Below, piece by piece: positions 35,760 to 43,706 of a DNA stretch of 49,595 bases. Where the stretch lies: NCBI GenBank assembly GCA_029222685.1, contig JARHVB010000046.1:1-49595 (forward strand), written 5' to 3'. Position numbers and translations under genes: made by a program. The notes below the pieces were generated by a model that was not told the origin of the DNA, did no database searches, and worked only from the letters and a program-made list of their open reading frames with translations. The number at the start of each line of letters is the position of its first letter. Position 1 is the first letter of the stretch. Source of the DNA: Terripilifer ovatus. GTDB taxonomy: Bacteria; Pseudomonadota; Alphaproteobacteria; Rhizobiales; Beijerinckiaceae.

Positions 35760-35860
35760 GAGCATCGTGCGTTCTTTCAGAAACAGCTGATGCTCCAGAT
35801 TCCTTTGATGCCGCATCGCTTCCTGCGAAAAGCCGGCGTCCACTTTTTCGCACGATGCTC
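35760..35860 (-). repeat. Dispersed palindromic repeat, variant copy (family A-like)
   Basis: On the minus strand this element reads GAGCATCGTGCGAAAAAG, TGGACGCCGGCTTTTCGC and then a GATGCG block. This is the same block order as the family A elements at 91 and 2228, with GAGCAT, GTGGAtGCCGGtT and ATGCG in common. GAGCATCGTGCG and CGCACGATGCTC close the unit as outer arms. It lies between the convergent VOC and Crp-like genes. Confidence 0.65.
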
Positions 35861-35925
35861 GAAACGGCTAAATATTGGCAACGTGTCCACAGAGGGATAA
35901 TGATCGCCACAAGCAGATTCAGCGG

Positions 35926-36477
35926 TCATACCCGTCGCCGCCTGGCGATTTCACGATAAAGAGCTTCGGGACTGACCCCGATTTCATTCGCGATATTCGC
36001 CCATTGGCCTTTCGCGGGCAGCCCACCGTGCCAAGCGCACCACGCGGTAAGGCGGGCGGCGACCGTTTTAATCGAGAGAATTTCGGCATGAAGTCGCGCA
36101 CGCTGGATTTCATGGGCGAGGTGATGAGTCCAGGCTTTCTCCAGATCGGGGCTTTCGGAAAGCGCATGGAGCAGATTCCGGCGCACGATGGCCCATGTAA
36201 TTGCATCTGTTTCAGCGCGCGCGTCGCAATGATACCGCTCCGAATAGACTGAAGCCTCAGCCAGTATTGCTCCCGACGTAGCCCTTTGCAGGATAAGGCT
36301 CGATCCATCGTCTTGATGGCGGATAAGGTGGATAGTCCCCTTTCGTACAAAATGTACAAAACGAACAGCGTCGCCAATGTGAAATACGGGCGCTCCCGCT
36401 GCAAAGGCGAGTTCGCGGCCCGGAAGGCGTTCCAACAGCCCGGCAAGATCCGATGACATGATTACTATCATGTTCAT
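35926..36477 (-). CDS. Crp/Fnr-family transcriptional regulator
   Basis: The 183-residue protein has a cyclic-nucleotide-binding-type beta-roll (about residues 25-100, with GAPVFHIGDAVRFVHFVRKG), a dimerisation helix and a C-terminal helix-turn-helix (IANEIGVSPEALYREIARR, about 163-181). It lacks the N-terminal Cys cluster of Fnr and a clear cAMP-binding signature, so the signal is unknown. ATGs at 36477, 36471 and 36459 are all possible. It is divergent from a His-rich periplasmic protein gene, 44 bases apart, with TTCATGAA in the spacer as a possible site. Codon use is less GC-rich than in the flanks. Confidence 0.82.
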   Translation of the reverse strand: MNMIVIMSSDLAGLLERLPGRELAFAAGAPVFHIGDAVRFVHFVRKGTIHLIRHQDDGSSLILQRATSGAILAEASVYSERYHCDARAETDAITWAIVRRNLLHALSESPDLEKAWTHHLAHEIQRARLHAEILSIKTVAARLTAWCAWHGGLPAKGQWANIANEIGVSPEALYREIARRRRV

Positions 36478-36521
36478 GAATGCATGCCTGTGGCAAGCAG
36501 GGCTAACTTCAGGAGTTCCCC

Positions 36522-37109
36522 ATGTTCCGCGCACTCGCCATAACCGCGTTCCTTTTCCCCGCAGTTGCTCTTGCACAGTCGGGGCACGATCACAGCGGGG
36601 GCGGCGCCTCCGGTCGTTCGATGAATCATGAGCAGATGATGCATGAGCATCGAATTGCGCCTCCTGTTACCCAGCCGGGACAGGGTGCGTTTGCGGCAAT
36701 TCAGGAGATCGTCGGCATCCTTGAAGCTGATCCCGGAACTGACTGGTCGAAGGTCAACATTGAAGGGCTTCGCCAGCATCTTATCGACATGGATAACGTT
36801 ACGCTAAGAGCTGACGTGAAGAGCGAAACAATGGACGGAGGAATCCGTTTCGTAGTCACGGGTGCCGAAGCCGTCAGGAACTCCATTCGCCGCATGGTCA
36901 TGGCGCATAGCGCCGCAATGAACGGCATTGACGGATGGCGGTTCGAAGCTGCGGAGATCGAGGGTGGAGCAACCCTCTCTGTGCAAGCGCCAGCGAAGGA
37001 CCTTGATAAATTGCGCGGGCTTGGATTTCTGGGCGTCCTGACGCGCGGGATGCATCATCAGGATCATCATATGATGATTGCGCGTGGTAAGAGCCCTCAC
37101 GACCATTGA
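36522..37109 (+). CDS. His/Met-rich periplasmic protein of unknown function
   Basis: The 195-residue protein has a signal peptide ending ALAQS (about residue 19). Both ends of the mature chain are rich in His and Met (GHDHSGGG, MNHEQMMHEH; HHQDHHMMIA, HDH), a pattern of copper, nickel or silver binding. The core (about 50-165) is an even alpha/beta sequence repeating a VxVxGAEAVRNSIRRMVMAHS-like segment; I do not recognise its fold. AGGAG precedes the ATG. It is divergent from the Crp-like gene, which probably regulates it. Codon use has more A/T at third positions than the neighbours, suggesting transfer as a pair. Confidence 0.75.
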   Translation: MFRALAITAFLFPAVALAQSGHDHSGGGASGRSMNHEQMMHEHRIAPPVTQPGQGAFAAIQEIVGILEADPGTDWSKVNIEGLRQHLIDMDNVTLRADVKSETMDGGIRFVVTGAEAVRNSIRRMVMAHSAAMNGIDGWRFEAAEIEGGATLSVQAPAKDLDKLRGLGFLGVLTRGMHHQDHHMMIARGKSPHDH

Positions 37110-37274
37110 CACCACCGCCGGCACCCACCTCGAAACGAAGGTTTTTTAAAGAGAGCGGTCGCTTGGTAACTCATGGGTGCAAAATCTTGAATTCTGCACC
37201 GCCGCTCAATCCGGCTTCCACCTCCCCCGCCTTGACGTCGTCACGATCGAGGCGTAACGCACGCGGCGGGACAT

Positions 37275-37310
37275 CTCCCCCCAACGGGAGGCGCCCATCT
37301 GTAAGGATGG
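37275..37310 (+). promoter_or_regulatory. Structured leader at serC start (serC RNA motif candidate)
   Basis: Two hairpins stand directly before serC: CTCCC / GGGAG (37275-37290) and CCATC / GATGG (37295-37310). The loop and 3' arm of the second carry the ribosome site AAGGA, so folding would hide it. A conserved 'serC' leader motif is known upstream of serC in alphaproteobacteria; this placement agrees, but I could not compare it to the consensus. Confidence 0.55.
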
Positions 37311-37315
37311 ATATC

Positions 37316-38491
37316 ATGACCGCTGTAAGCATGCCCGGCCGCAAGCCGGAGAACCCGAATTTTTCCTCCGGCCCCTGCGCCAAGCGCCCCGGATGGAGCC
37401 TCGAAGGTCTGATCGACGCCCCGCTGGGCCGTTCCCACCGGGCCAAAATCGGTAAAACCAAGCTCAAACTCGCCATCGACCTGACCCGCGAAGTGCTGCA
37501 GGTGCCGGCCGATTATCGCATCGGCATCGTGCCCGCCTCCGACACCGGCGCCGTCGAAATGGCCCTCTGGTCCCTGCTCGGCGCCCGCGGCGTTGACATG
37601 CTGGCCTGGGAAAGCTTCGGCGAAGGCTGGGTGACGGATGTCGCCAAGCAGTTGAAATTGAAGGACGCCCGCATCCTCAAGGCGCCCTATGGCGAGCTGC
37701 CCGACCTCTCCACCGTCAATTTCGACAATGACGTGGTCTTCACCTGGAACGGCACCACCTCCGGCGTGCGCGTGCCGAACGCCGACTGGATCCCGGCCGA
37801 CCGCAAGGGCCTCACGATCTGCGACGCCACCTCGGCGTGCTTCGCCCAGCGCCTCGACTATTCCAAGCTCGATGTCGTCACCTTCTCCTGGCAGAAGGTG
37901 CTCGGCGGCGAGGCCGCGCACGGCATGATCATCCTGTCGCCGCGCGCCGTCGAACGGCTGACCACCTACGCGCCGGCCTGGCCGCTGCCGAAGATCTTCC
38001 GCATGACCAACGGCGGCAAGCTGATCGAAGGCATTTTCGTCGGCGACACCATCAACACGCCGTCCATGCTCTGCGTCGAGGACTATATCGATGCGCTGCA
38101 ATGGGCGAAGCTGATCGGCAGCCTCGATGGCCTCATCAAGCGCGCCGACAGCAATTTGAAGGTTCTTGCCGACTGGGTCGCCAGGACGCCGTGGGTGGAT
38201 TTCCTCGCCTCGCGCCCGGAAATCCGTTCCAACACCAGCGTCTGCCTGAAGGTCGTCGATCCTGCCGTCACCGCCCTGCCCGCCGAGGCGCAGGCCGCTT
38301 TCGTCAAGGACATCGTGGCGATCGTCGAAAAGGAAAAGGCCGCCTACGACATCGACGGCTATCGCGACGCTCCGCCGGGCCTGCGCGTCTGGTGCGGCGC
38401 CACAGTCGAATCCGCCGACGTCGCCACCCTGACGCAATGGCTCGACTGGGCCTTCGAGCAGGCCAAGGCGAAACTCGCCAAAGCTGCCTGA
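37316..38491 (+). CDS. serC: Phosphoserine aminotransferase SerC
   Basis: The 391-residue enzyme transfers an amino group from glutamate to 3-phosphohydroxypyruvate, the second step of serine synthesis. It starts MPGRKPENPNFSSGPCAKRPGW, has the PLP lysine Lys194 in FSWQKVLGGEAAHG, and is of the ~390-residue alphaproteobacterial/archaeal type rather than the ~360-residue E. coli type. ATG at 37316 is chosen because AAGGA is well spaced from it; ATG at 37307 overlaps the ribosome site. It lies 136 bases before serA with a terminator between them, so the two steps of one pathway are adjacent but separately ended. Confidence 0.95.
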   Translation: MTAVSMPGRKPENPNFSSGPCAKRPGWSLEGLIDAPLGRSHRAKIGKTKLKLAIDLTREVLQVPADYRIGIVPASDTGAVEMALWSLLGARGVDMLAWESFGEGWVTDVAKQLKLKDARILKAPYGELPDLSTVNFDNDVVFTWNGTTSGVRVPNADWIPADRKGLTICDATSACFAQRLDYSKLDVVTFSWQKVLGGEAAHGMIILSPRAVERLTTYAPAWPLPKIFRMTNGGKLIEGIFVGDTINTPSMLCVEDYIDALQWAKLIGSLDGLIKRADSNLKVLADWVARTPWVDFLASRPEIRSNTSVCLKVVDPAVTALPAEAQAAFVKDIVAIVEKEKAAYDIDGYRDAPPGLRVWCGATVESADVATLTQWLDWAFEQAKAKLAKAA

Positions 38492-38511
38492 CGTTAGGTC
38501 ATTTAATCTTT

Positions 38512-38539
38512 GCTGGGCAGCACGCCTGCCCGGCTTTTT
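38512..38539 (+). terminator. Intrinsic terminator after serC
   Basis: GGGCAG / CTGCCC, extended by GC pairs, forms a stem around a 5-nt loop and is followed by TTTTT. serA therefore probably has its own promoter in the remaining 88 bases. Confidence 0.8.
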
Positions 38540-38627
38540 CATTCAGCACGCAGCCCCGCCGCAACGGCCGGCTGCTTATCGCTTCCACGTATCTGGCTTC
38601 CACGCATAACGTGAAGAGGACTTCACC

Positions 38628-40214
38628 ATGGCTCCGCGCGTACTCATTTCAGACGCACTCTCTCCCGCCGCCGTTCAGATCTTCAAGGACCAGGGCGTCG
38701 AAACCGATTTCCAGCCGAACCTCGGCAAGGACAAGGACAAACTCGCCGAGATCATCGGCAACTACGATGGCCTTGCCATCCGCTCCAACACCAAGGTCAC
38801 CGCCAAGCTGCTTGAAAAGGCGACACGCCTGAAGGTGATCGGCCGCGCCGGCATCGGCGTCGACAATGTCGACATTCCCGCCGCCACCGGCCGCGGCATC
38901 ATCGTGATGAACACGCCGTTCGGCAACTCCATCACCACGGCCGAACATGCCATCGCCATGATGTTCGCCATCGCCCGCGAAATCCCGGCGGCCGACGCCT
39001 CGACCCAGGCCGGCAAGTGGGAAAAGAACCGCTTCATGGGCGTCGAGATCACCGCCAAGGTGCTCGGCATCATCGGCTGCGGCAACATCGGCTCCATCGT
39101 CGCCAGCCGCGCCAATGGCCTGCGCATGCGGGTCATCGCCTTCGATCCGTTCCTCACCCCCGAGCGCGCCCGTGAACTGGGTGTCGAGAAGGTGGAACTC
39201 GACGACCTGCTGGCGCGCGCCGATTTCATCACGCTGCACACGCCGCTGACGCCGCAGACCAAGGGCATCATGTCGGCCGAGAATCTCGCCAAGACCAAAA
39301 AGGGCGTGCGCATCATCAACTGCGCCCGCGGCGAGCTCGTCGACGAGAACGCCATGCGCGCCGCGCTCGAATCCGGCCAGGTCGCCGGCGGCGCCTTCGA
39401 CGTGTTCTCGGAAGAACCGGCCGTGAAGAACCCGCTGTTCGGCCTGCCCAATGTGGTGTGCACGCCGCATCTTGGCGCCTCGACCACGGAAGCGCAGGAA
39501 AACGTCGCCCTTCAGGTCGCCGAGCAGATGTCGGACTACCTGATGCGCGGCGCCATCTCCAATGCGCTGAACTTCCCGTCGATCACCGCCGATGAAGCAC
39601 CTAAGCTGACGCCGTTCGTGGCGCTCGCCGAAAAGCTCGGCTCCTTCGCCGGCCAGCTCACCGAATCGGAAATCCGCAAGGTGACGATCATCTATGAAGG
39701 TGCCGTCGCCGAATTGAAGACCAAGGCGTTGACGGCCGCCGCCATCGCCGGCTTCCTGCGCCCGATCCTGTCGGATGTGAACGTCGTCTCGGCGCCGGTC
39801 GTCGCCAAGGAACGCGGCATCGTCATCGACGAGATCACCCGTGCGGCCGAGGGCGATTACGAATCGCTGATCACCTTCTCGGTGACCACCGACAAGCAGG
39901 AACGCGCTGTCGCCGGCACCGTCTTCCAGGACGGCAAGCCGCGCATCCTCTCGATCAAGGGCATCAAGGTCGATGCGGAATTCGCGCCGTCGATGATCTA
40001 TGTGACCAACGAGGACAAGCCGGGATTTATCGGCCGCTTCGCCGGCCTGCTCGGCGACGCCAAGGTCAACATCGCCACCTTCGCGCTTGGACGCGATGCA
40101 CCCGGCGGTTCGGCCATCGCGCTGGTGCAGGTCGACGGCGACGTGCCGCCGTCCGCCATCGACAAGATCCAGACCCTGCCCGGCGTCAAGCAGGCCAAGG
40201 CGCTGCGGTTTTAA
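38628..40214 (+). CDS. serA: D-3-phosphoglycerate dehydrogenase SerA
   Basis: The 528-residue enzyme oxidises 3-phosphoglycerate to 3-phosphohydroxypyruvate, the first step of serine synthesis. It has the NAD motif GIIGCGNIG (147-155), catalytic Arg234 in NCARGELVDE, Glu263 in SEEP and His281 in TPHLGAST. It is the long form, with an intervening ASB domain (about 315-445) and a C-terminal ACT domain (about 455-528, MIYVTNEDKPGFIGRFAGLL), as in type I bacterial enzymes. AGAGGA precedes the ATG. The last 16 bases, including the stop codon, are duplicated in tandem directly after the gene. Confidence 0.97.
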   Translation: MAPRVLISDALSPAAVQIFKDQGVETDFQPNLGKDKDKLAEIIGNYDGLAIRSNTKVTAKLLEKATRLKVIGRAGIGVDNVDIPAATGRGIIVMNTPFGNSITTAEHAIAMMFAIAREIPAADASTQAGKWEKNRFMGVEITAKVLGIIGCGNIGSIVASRANGLRMRVIAFDPFLTPERARELGVEKVELDDLLARADFITLHTPLTPQTKGIMSAENLAKTKKGVRIINCARGELVDENAMRAALESGQVAGGAFDVFSEEPAVKNPLFGLPNVVCTPHLGASTTEAQENVALQVAEQMSDYLMRGAISNALNFPSITADEAPKLTPFVALAEKLGSFAGQLTESEIRKVTIIYEGAVAELKTKALTAAAIAGFLRPILSDVNVVSAPVVAKERGIVIDEITRAAEGDYESLITFSVTTDKQERAVAGTVFQDGKPRILSIKGIKVDAEFAPSMIYVTNEDKPGFIGRFAGLLGDAKVNIATFALGRDAPGGSAIALVQVDGDVPPSAIDKIQTLPGVKQAKALRF

Positions 40215-40230
40215 GGCGCTGCGGTTTTAA
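40199..40230 (+). repeat. 16-bp tandem duplication at the serA stop
   Basis: GGCGCTGCGGTTTTAA occurs twice without a gap. The first copy ends exactly at the serA stop codon, so the second lies outside the gene and does not change the protein. It looks like a recent replication-slippage or repair event. Confidence 0.9.
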
Positions 40231-40247
40231 ATCGAGCGTGACGCCCT

Positions 40248-40364
40248 CGTCCTTCGAGACGCCTGCTACGCAGGCTGCTCAGGATGAGGGCTACTATTGG
40301 CTTTGTACAACGTAAAAGAAGCCCTCATCCTGAGGAGCGCCTGAAAGGCGCGTCTCGAAGGACG
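40248..40364. repeat. Dispersed palindromic repeat, copy 1 (family B)
   Basis: This 117-bp inverted repeat has outer arms CGTCCTTCGAGAC / GTCTCGAAGGACG and inner arms CAGGATGAGGGCT / AGCCCTCATCCTG around a short AT-rich centre. It lies between serA and the convergent EamA gene and could end transcripts from both. Close relatives are at 43564-43684 and, split by a MITE, at 7399-7699. Confidence 0.85.
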
Positions 40365-40383
40365 GGGGCGACACGCCGCTACG

Positions 40384-41316
40384 TTACAACTTCAGCTTCC
40401 TGCGCGCCCGCAGTTCGAAATGCTCGCAGATGAAAATCCCGCCCATCACCAGCACCAGCGCCAGCAGGTGGTAGCCCATCAGCGCCTCGCCGAGCACGAT
40501 CACCGACAGAACCGCACCGAATATCGGTGTCAGATTGCCGAAGATCGCGGCCCGGCCGGGGCCGATCAGTTCGACCGAGCGGATGAAGAAAAGATGTCCG
40601 AGGATCGACGTGAAGATCGCGACATAGATCAGCGCGGCAATGCCTTTCCACGTCGGCGGATAGAAGTTCCCCGTTGCATATTCGATCCCAAGAAGGGGGA
40701 TCGACGTCGCGAACGAGACCAGGGCGATGACGGTGAACAGCGCCAGGCTCGATACGGCCGGCTTGTCCCGCAGGGCGATGACATAGCCTGAATAGATCGC
40801 GACCGAGATCAACTGGTAGATGTCGCCGCGGTTGAGGTGCAGGCCAAAAATCGTCAGCGGCGCGCCCTGCGTCGCCACCAGCGCAACCCCGAACAAGGTC
40901 AACAGGACGCCGACGATCTGCATGGACGAGACCGGCACGCGATGCACCAAAGCGGCGCCCGCCAGCACGAAGACCGGCGTGACGCCCTGCAGGATCGCAA
41001 GATTGACGCCGGTCGTATATTTCGCGGCGAGAAAGATGCACGAATTCGACGCCGTCATCGCGAAGCCCATGAGCAGCAGGAACAGCCAGCGCGAGCGCAA
41101 GCTCAGCACTTCGTTCCAGACCCGGCGGGGCACGAAGGTCGCCAGCAGCACCAGACCGATGGCCCAGCGGGCGCAGACGATGGTCATCGGCGAGACTTCG
41201 CCCACGGCCAGCCGCGACACCGGCACGTTGCAGCCCCAGAACAACATGGTCAGCAGCAGGAGCAGCCAGGCGGACCGCCCGGCCCGCTCAAAACCGCGAT
41301 GCAGGAATTGCAGCAA
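40384..41316 (-). CDS. EamA-type DMT-superfamily transporter
   Basis: The 310-residue protein has ten hydrophobic spans in two EamA halves, beginning LLLLLTMLFWGCNVPVSRLAVGEVSPM. The second half contains YVAIFTSILGHLFFIRSVELIGPGRAAIFGNLTPIF, typical of the duplicated repeat. Members export or import metabolites such as amino acids or nucleobases. It lies 15 bases downstream of a second EamA gene in the same direction, so the pair is probably co-transcribed; the shared SRLAVGE and RSVELIGP segments show they are paralogues. The substrate is unknown. Confidence 0.88.
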   Translation of the reverse strand: MLQFLHRGFERAGRSAWLLLLLTMLFWGCNVPVSRLAVGEVSPMTIVCARWAIGLVLLATFVPRRVWNEVLSLRSRWLFLLLMGFAMTASNSCIFLAAKYTTGVNLAILQGVTPVFVLAGAALVHRVPVSSMQIVGVLLTLFGVALVATQGAPLTIFGLHLNRGDIYQLISVAIYSGYVIALRDKPAVSSLALFTVIALVSFATSIPLLGIEYATGNFYPPTWKGIAALIYVAIFTSILGHLFFIRSVELIGPGRAAIFGNLTPIFGAVLSVIVLGEALMGYHLLALVLVMGGIFICEHFELRARRKLKL

Positions 41317-41331
41317 AAGACGTGACTTTCC

Positions 41332-42240
41332 TTAGACGCGACCGCGCGAACTCTCCGCGATCGAAATGCCGCCCAGGACAAGCAGCAGCGCCATGCCATG
41401 ATAGAGAGCGAAGGGCTCGTTCAGCAAGACGACTGAAAGCATGGCGCCTAGAACCGGCACGAGGTTGTAAAACAGGCCGGTCCTCTGCGGCCCGATCAAT
41501 TCGACGCTGCGGACGTAGAAGACCTGCGCCAGCAGGGTCGGAAAGGCAGCGGAATAGATCAGGATCAGCCAGCCCTTCAGGCTCGGCCAATACAGGCCGC
41601 CCACCAGCCATTCGCCAACGACCAGCGGAACAGCCGTCAGCGTTGCAAACAACGACATGACGAAGAAGAAAGCCAGCGATGGCATCGGCGGGCGTCTGCG
41701 CAGGGCGATGGTGAAACTGCTGTAGATGAGCGCTGCGATGACGATCATGATATCGCCGGAGTTGAACGTCACCTCCCGCAGACTTCCGGGATTGCCCTTC
41801 GTCGCGATCAGCAGGGCGGCAGCCAGGGTCATGCCCAGGCCCAGAATGAAAATTGCCGGCATGCGCGAACGGTGAACGATCCACGCCATCGTCACTGTGA
41901 ATACCGGTGTGACCGCCAGCAGGATCGACAGGTTGATGCCGGTGGTATGCGCGCCAGCCAGATAAAACAGCGCGCTGTAGAGCGTGAAGCCGGACGTGCC
42001 CATGAGAAAGAGATAGAGCCAGTGCTTGCGGATCGTCGGACCGGTGCCCTGCAACTGCGTGCCCAGGAACGGCCAGATCATCAGGCAGGCAACGGGCCAG
42101 CGCACGCCGGCGAGCACCATGGCTGAAATCTCGCCGACCGCGAGGCGCGAAGCGATGACATTGCTCGACCACGACAGGGTCGTCAGAAACATCAGCAGCC
42201 AAGCGTTGGACCATACTCGCGCGATCGGACCAGTCGACAT
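41332..42240 (-). CDS. EamA-type DMT-superfamily transporter
   Basis: The 302-residue protein has ten hydrophobic spans in two EamA halves, beginning NAWLLMFLTTLSWSSNVIASRLAVGEISAM, with VFYVRSVELIGPQRTGLFYNLVPVL in the second. It is the upstream partner of the gene at 40384. ATG at 42240 is chosen because it starts the first span; the frame stays open for about 120 codons upstream through a dispersed repeat, which is not coding. No clear ribosome site is seen. Heteromeric working with its neighbour is possible but only inferred. Confidence 0.85.
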   Translation of the reverse strand: MSTGPIARVWSNAWLLMFLTTLSWSSNVIASRLAVGEISAMVLAGVRWPVACLMIWPFLGTQLQGTGPTIRKHWLYLFLMGTSGFTLYSALFYLAGAHTTGINLSILLAVTPVFTVTMAWIVHRSRMPAIFILGLGMTLAAALLIATKGNPGSLREVTFNSGDIMIVIAALIYSSFTIALRRRPPMPSLAFFFVMSLFATLTAVPLVVGEWLVGGLYWPSLKGWLILIYSAAFPTLLAQVFYVRSVELIGPQRTGLFYNLVPVLGAMLSVVLLNEPFALYHGMALLLVLGGISIAESSRGRV

Positions 42241-42339
42241 ATAGGAGAGTTCCCGCCCCGTTCTGAAACTTGTTTCGTCTTGCAGATTTCTTCGCACAAT
42301 TTGCCGCCGATCCAAAACGTGGCTTTCAACCTCCTCCAC

Positions 42340-42465
42340 GTCATGCCCGCACTTGTTGCAGGCACCGACGCCGTGGGGCGCCGCAACGCTGCTGTGTGGA
42401 GAGTGTTTGTCCTGAAGCGCAATGGTACGCCACGGCGTGGGTGGCCGGACAAGCCCGGCCATGAC
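42340..42465. repeat. Dispersed palindromic repeat (family D)
   Basis: Left arm GTCATGCCCGCACTTGTTG with ACGCCGTGG pairs with right arm CCACGGCGTGG and GGACAAGCCCGGCCATGAC with some mismatches. Together they form an imperfect inverted repeat of about 126 bp in the divergent spacer between the EamA and Bug genes (42241-42538). It resembles widespread 'catgcccg...acaagc' intergenic palindromes of Hyphomicrobiales. Nothing else is visible in the spacer. Confidence 0.65.
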
Positions 42466-42538
42466 AGCGAGGAAAACGAAAGATGGCTGGCGCGGACCTG
42501 TGAAAGTCGGCATGATGCCGGCAAAAGGGAGGTAGAGG

Positions 42539-43534
42539 ATGACCGTCACACGCAGGCTGTTCTTGCAACGCACAACCGCGACGCTCGCATCGGGACCGCT
42601 CACCACCTCGGCCTTCGCCCAAGGCGCAGCGCCGCTGGACTATCCCACCCGCAACATCCGCTCCTTGTGCAATTTTGGCCCGGGCTCCGGCGCCGACATC
42701 GTCGTGCGCTTCTACAGCGACCGCCTGTCGAAACTGGCAGGACAGCCCGTCATCGTCGACAACCGACCGGGCGCCGCGGGCAATATCGCAACGCAGATCG
42801 CCGCCACCGCAAAGCCCGACGGTTATACGATCATGATCACGCCGGGCAACGCGACCCTGGCGTCCGCACCGCATCTGTTCAACGAAATCGCCTTCGACCC
42901 GATCAAGAGTTTCGAACCGGTCGCGCGCCTGTCGCGGCTGCCTTTCGTCGTCATCGTCAAGCCCGATTCGCCGGTCAGGAGCATCGCCGAGCTGACCGCG
43001 CTTCTGAAGGCCAAGGGCGCGAAGGCCCGTTATGGCACCAGCACCAACACGGCCACCGTCACCGCCGAGCTCTATCGCCAGATGGCCGGTCTGGAGATCG
43101 AGCGCATCAACTACAACGCCGTCGCTGATGCCTTGCGCGGCCTGCTTGCCGATGAATTCGATTTCGCCGCCTACGACGCTACATGGGTGGCGGGCATGGC
43201 CAAGAACAACCGCGTGCGGCCGCTGGCTGTCACCTCCAGCACACGCGTGCAAGCCTTTCCCGATGTGCCGACCATGGCGGAATCGGGCTTTCCGCAATTC
43301 GACCTGACGCCCTGGTGGGGCGTCGTCGTGCCGACGGGAACGCCGAAGCCGATCGTCGAAAAACTGTCGGGCTGGTTCGACCAGATCACACGCAGCCAAG
43401 ACGCCAAGGATTTTCTCGGCACCTTCGCCACAGAACCCTGGCCCGGCGGCCCCGACGACCTGCGCAAGCTGATCGCCAGCGAGCTCGACGCCTGGGGCAG
43501 ATATATCGCGCTGGCGAAGATCGAGAAGCAGTAG
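42539..43534 (+). CDS. Bug/TctC-family binding protein with Tat-type signal
   Basis: The 331-residue protein starts MTVTRRLFLQRTTATLASGP, a twin-arginine signal (RRLFL) ending near TSAFAQG. The mature protein carries the Bug landmarks IRSLCNFGPGSGADIVVRFY, VIVDNRPGAAGNIATQIAA and GVVVPTGTPKPIVEKLS. It would bind a carboxylate-type ligand in the periplasm. GGGAGGTAGAGG precedes the ATG. No TctAB permease is near, so this is the second orphan Bug protein in the window; the other is at 17278 and has a Sec-type signal. Confidence 0.88.
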   Translation: MTVTRRLFLQRTTATLASGPLTTSAFAQGAAPLDYPTRNIRSLCNFGPGSGADIVVRFYSDRLSKLAGQPVIVDNRPGAAGNIATQIAATAKPDGYTIMITPGNATLASAPHLFNEIAFDPIKSFEPVARLSRLPFVVIVKPDSPVRSIAELTALLKAKGAKARYGTSTNTATVTAELYRQMAGLEIERINYNAVADALRGLLADEFDFAAYDATWVAGMAKNNRVRPLAVTSSTRVQAFPDVPTMAESGFPQFDLTPWWGVVVPTGTPKPIVEKLSGWFDQITRSQDAKDFLGTFATEPWPGGPDDLRKLIASELDAWGRYIALAKIEKQ

Positions 43535-43563
43535 AGCTGCTGTGAGATGGAACGTGACGCCCC

Positions 43564-43684
43564 CGTCCTTCGAGACGCAACGCTGACGCGTTGCTCCCCA
43601 GTATGAGGGCTTCTGTTGGTTCGCTGCAATTTAGGAAGAAGCCCTCATCCTGAGGAGCGCCTGCAAGGCGCGTCTCGAAGGACG
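43564..43684. repeat. Dispersed palindromic repeat, copy 2 (family B)
   Basis: This 121-bp inverted repeat has the same outer CGTCCTTCGAGAC / GTCTCGAAGGACG and inner ATGAGGGCTT / AAGCCCTCAT arms as the element at 40248, with a different centre. It fills the gap between the convergent Bug and cfa genes. Confidence 0.85.
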
Positions 43685-43706
43685 GGGCCGTCAGCTTCAA
43701 TCCGAC

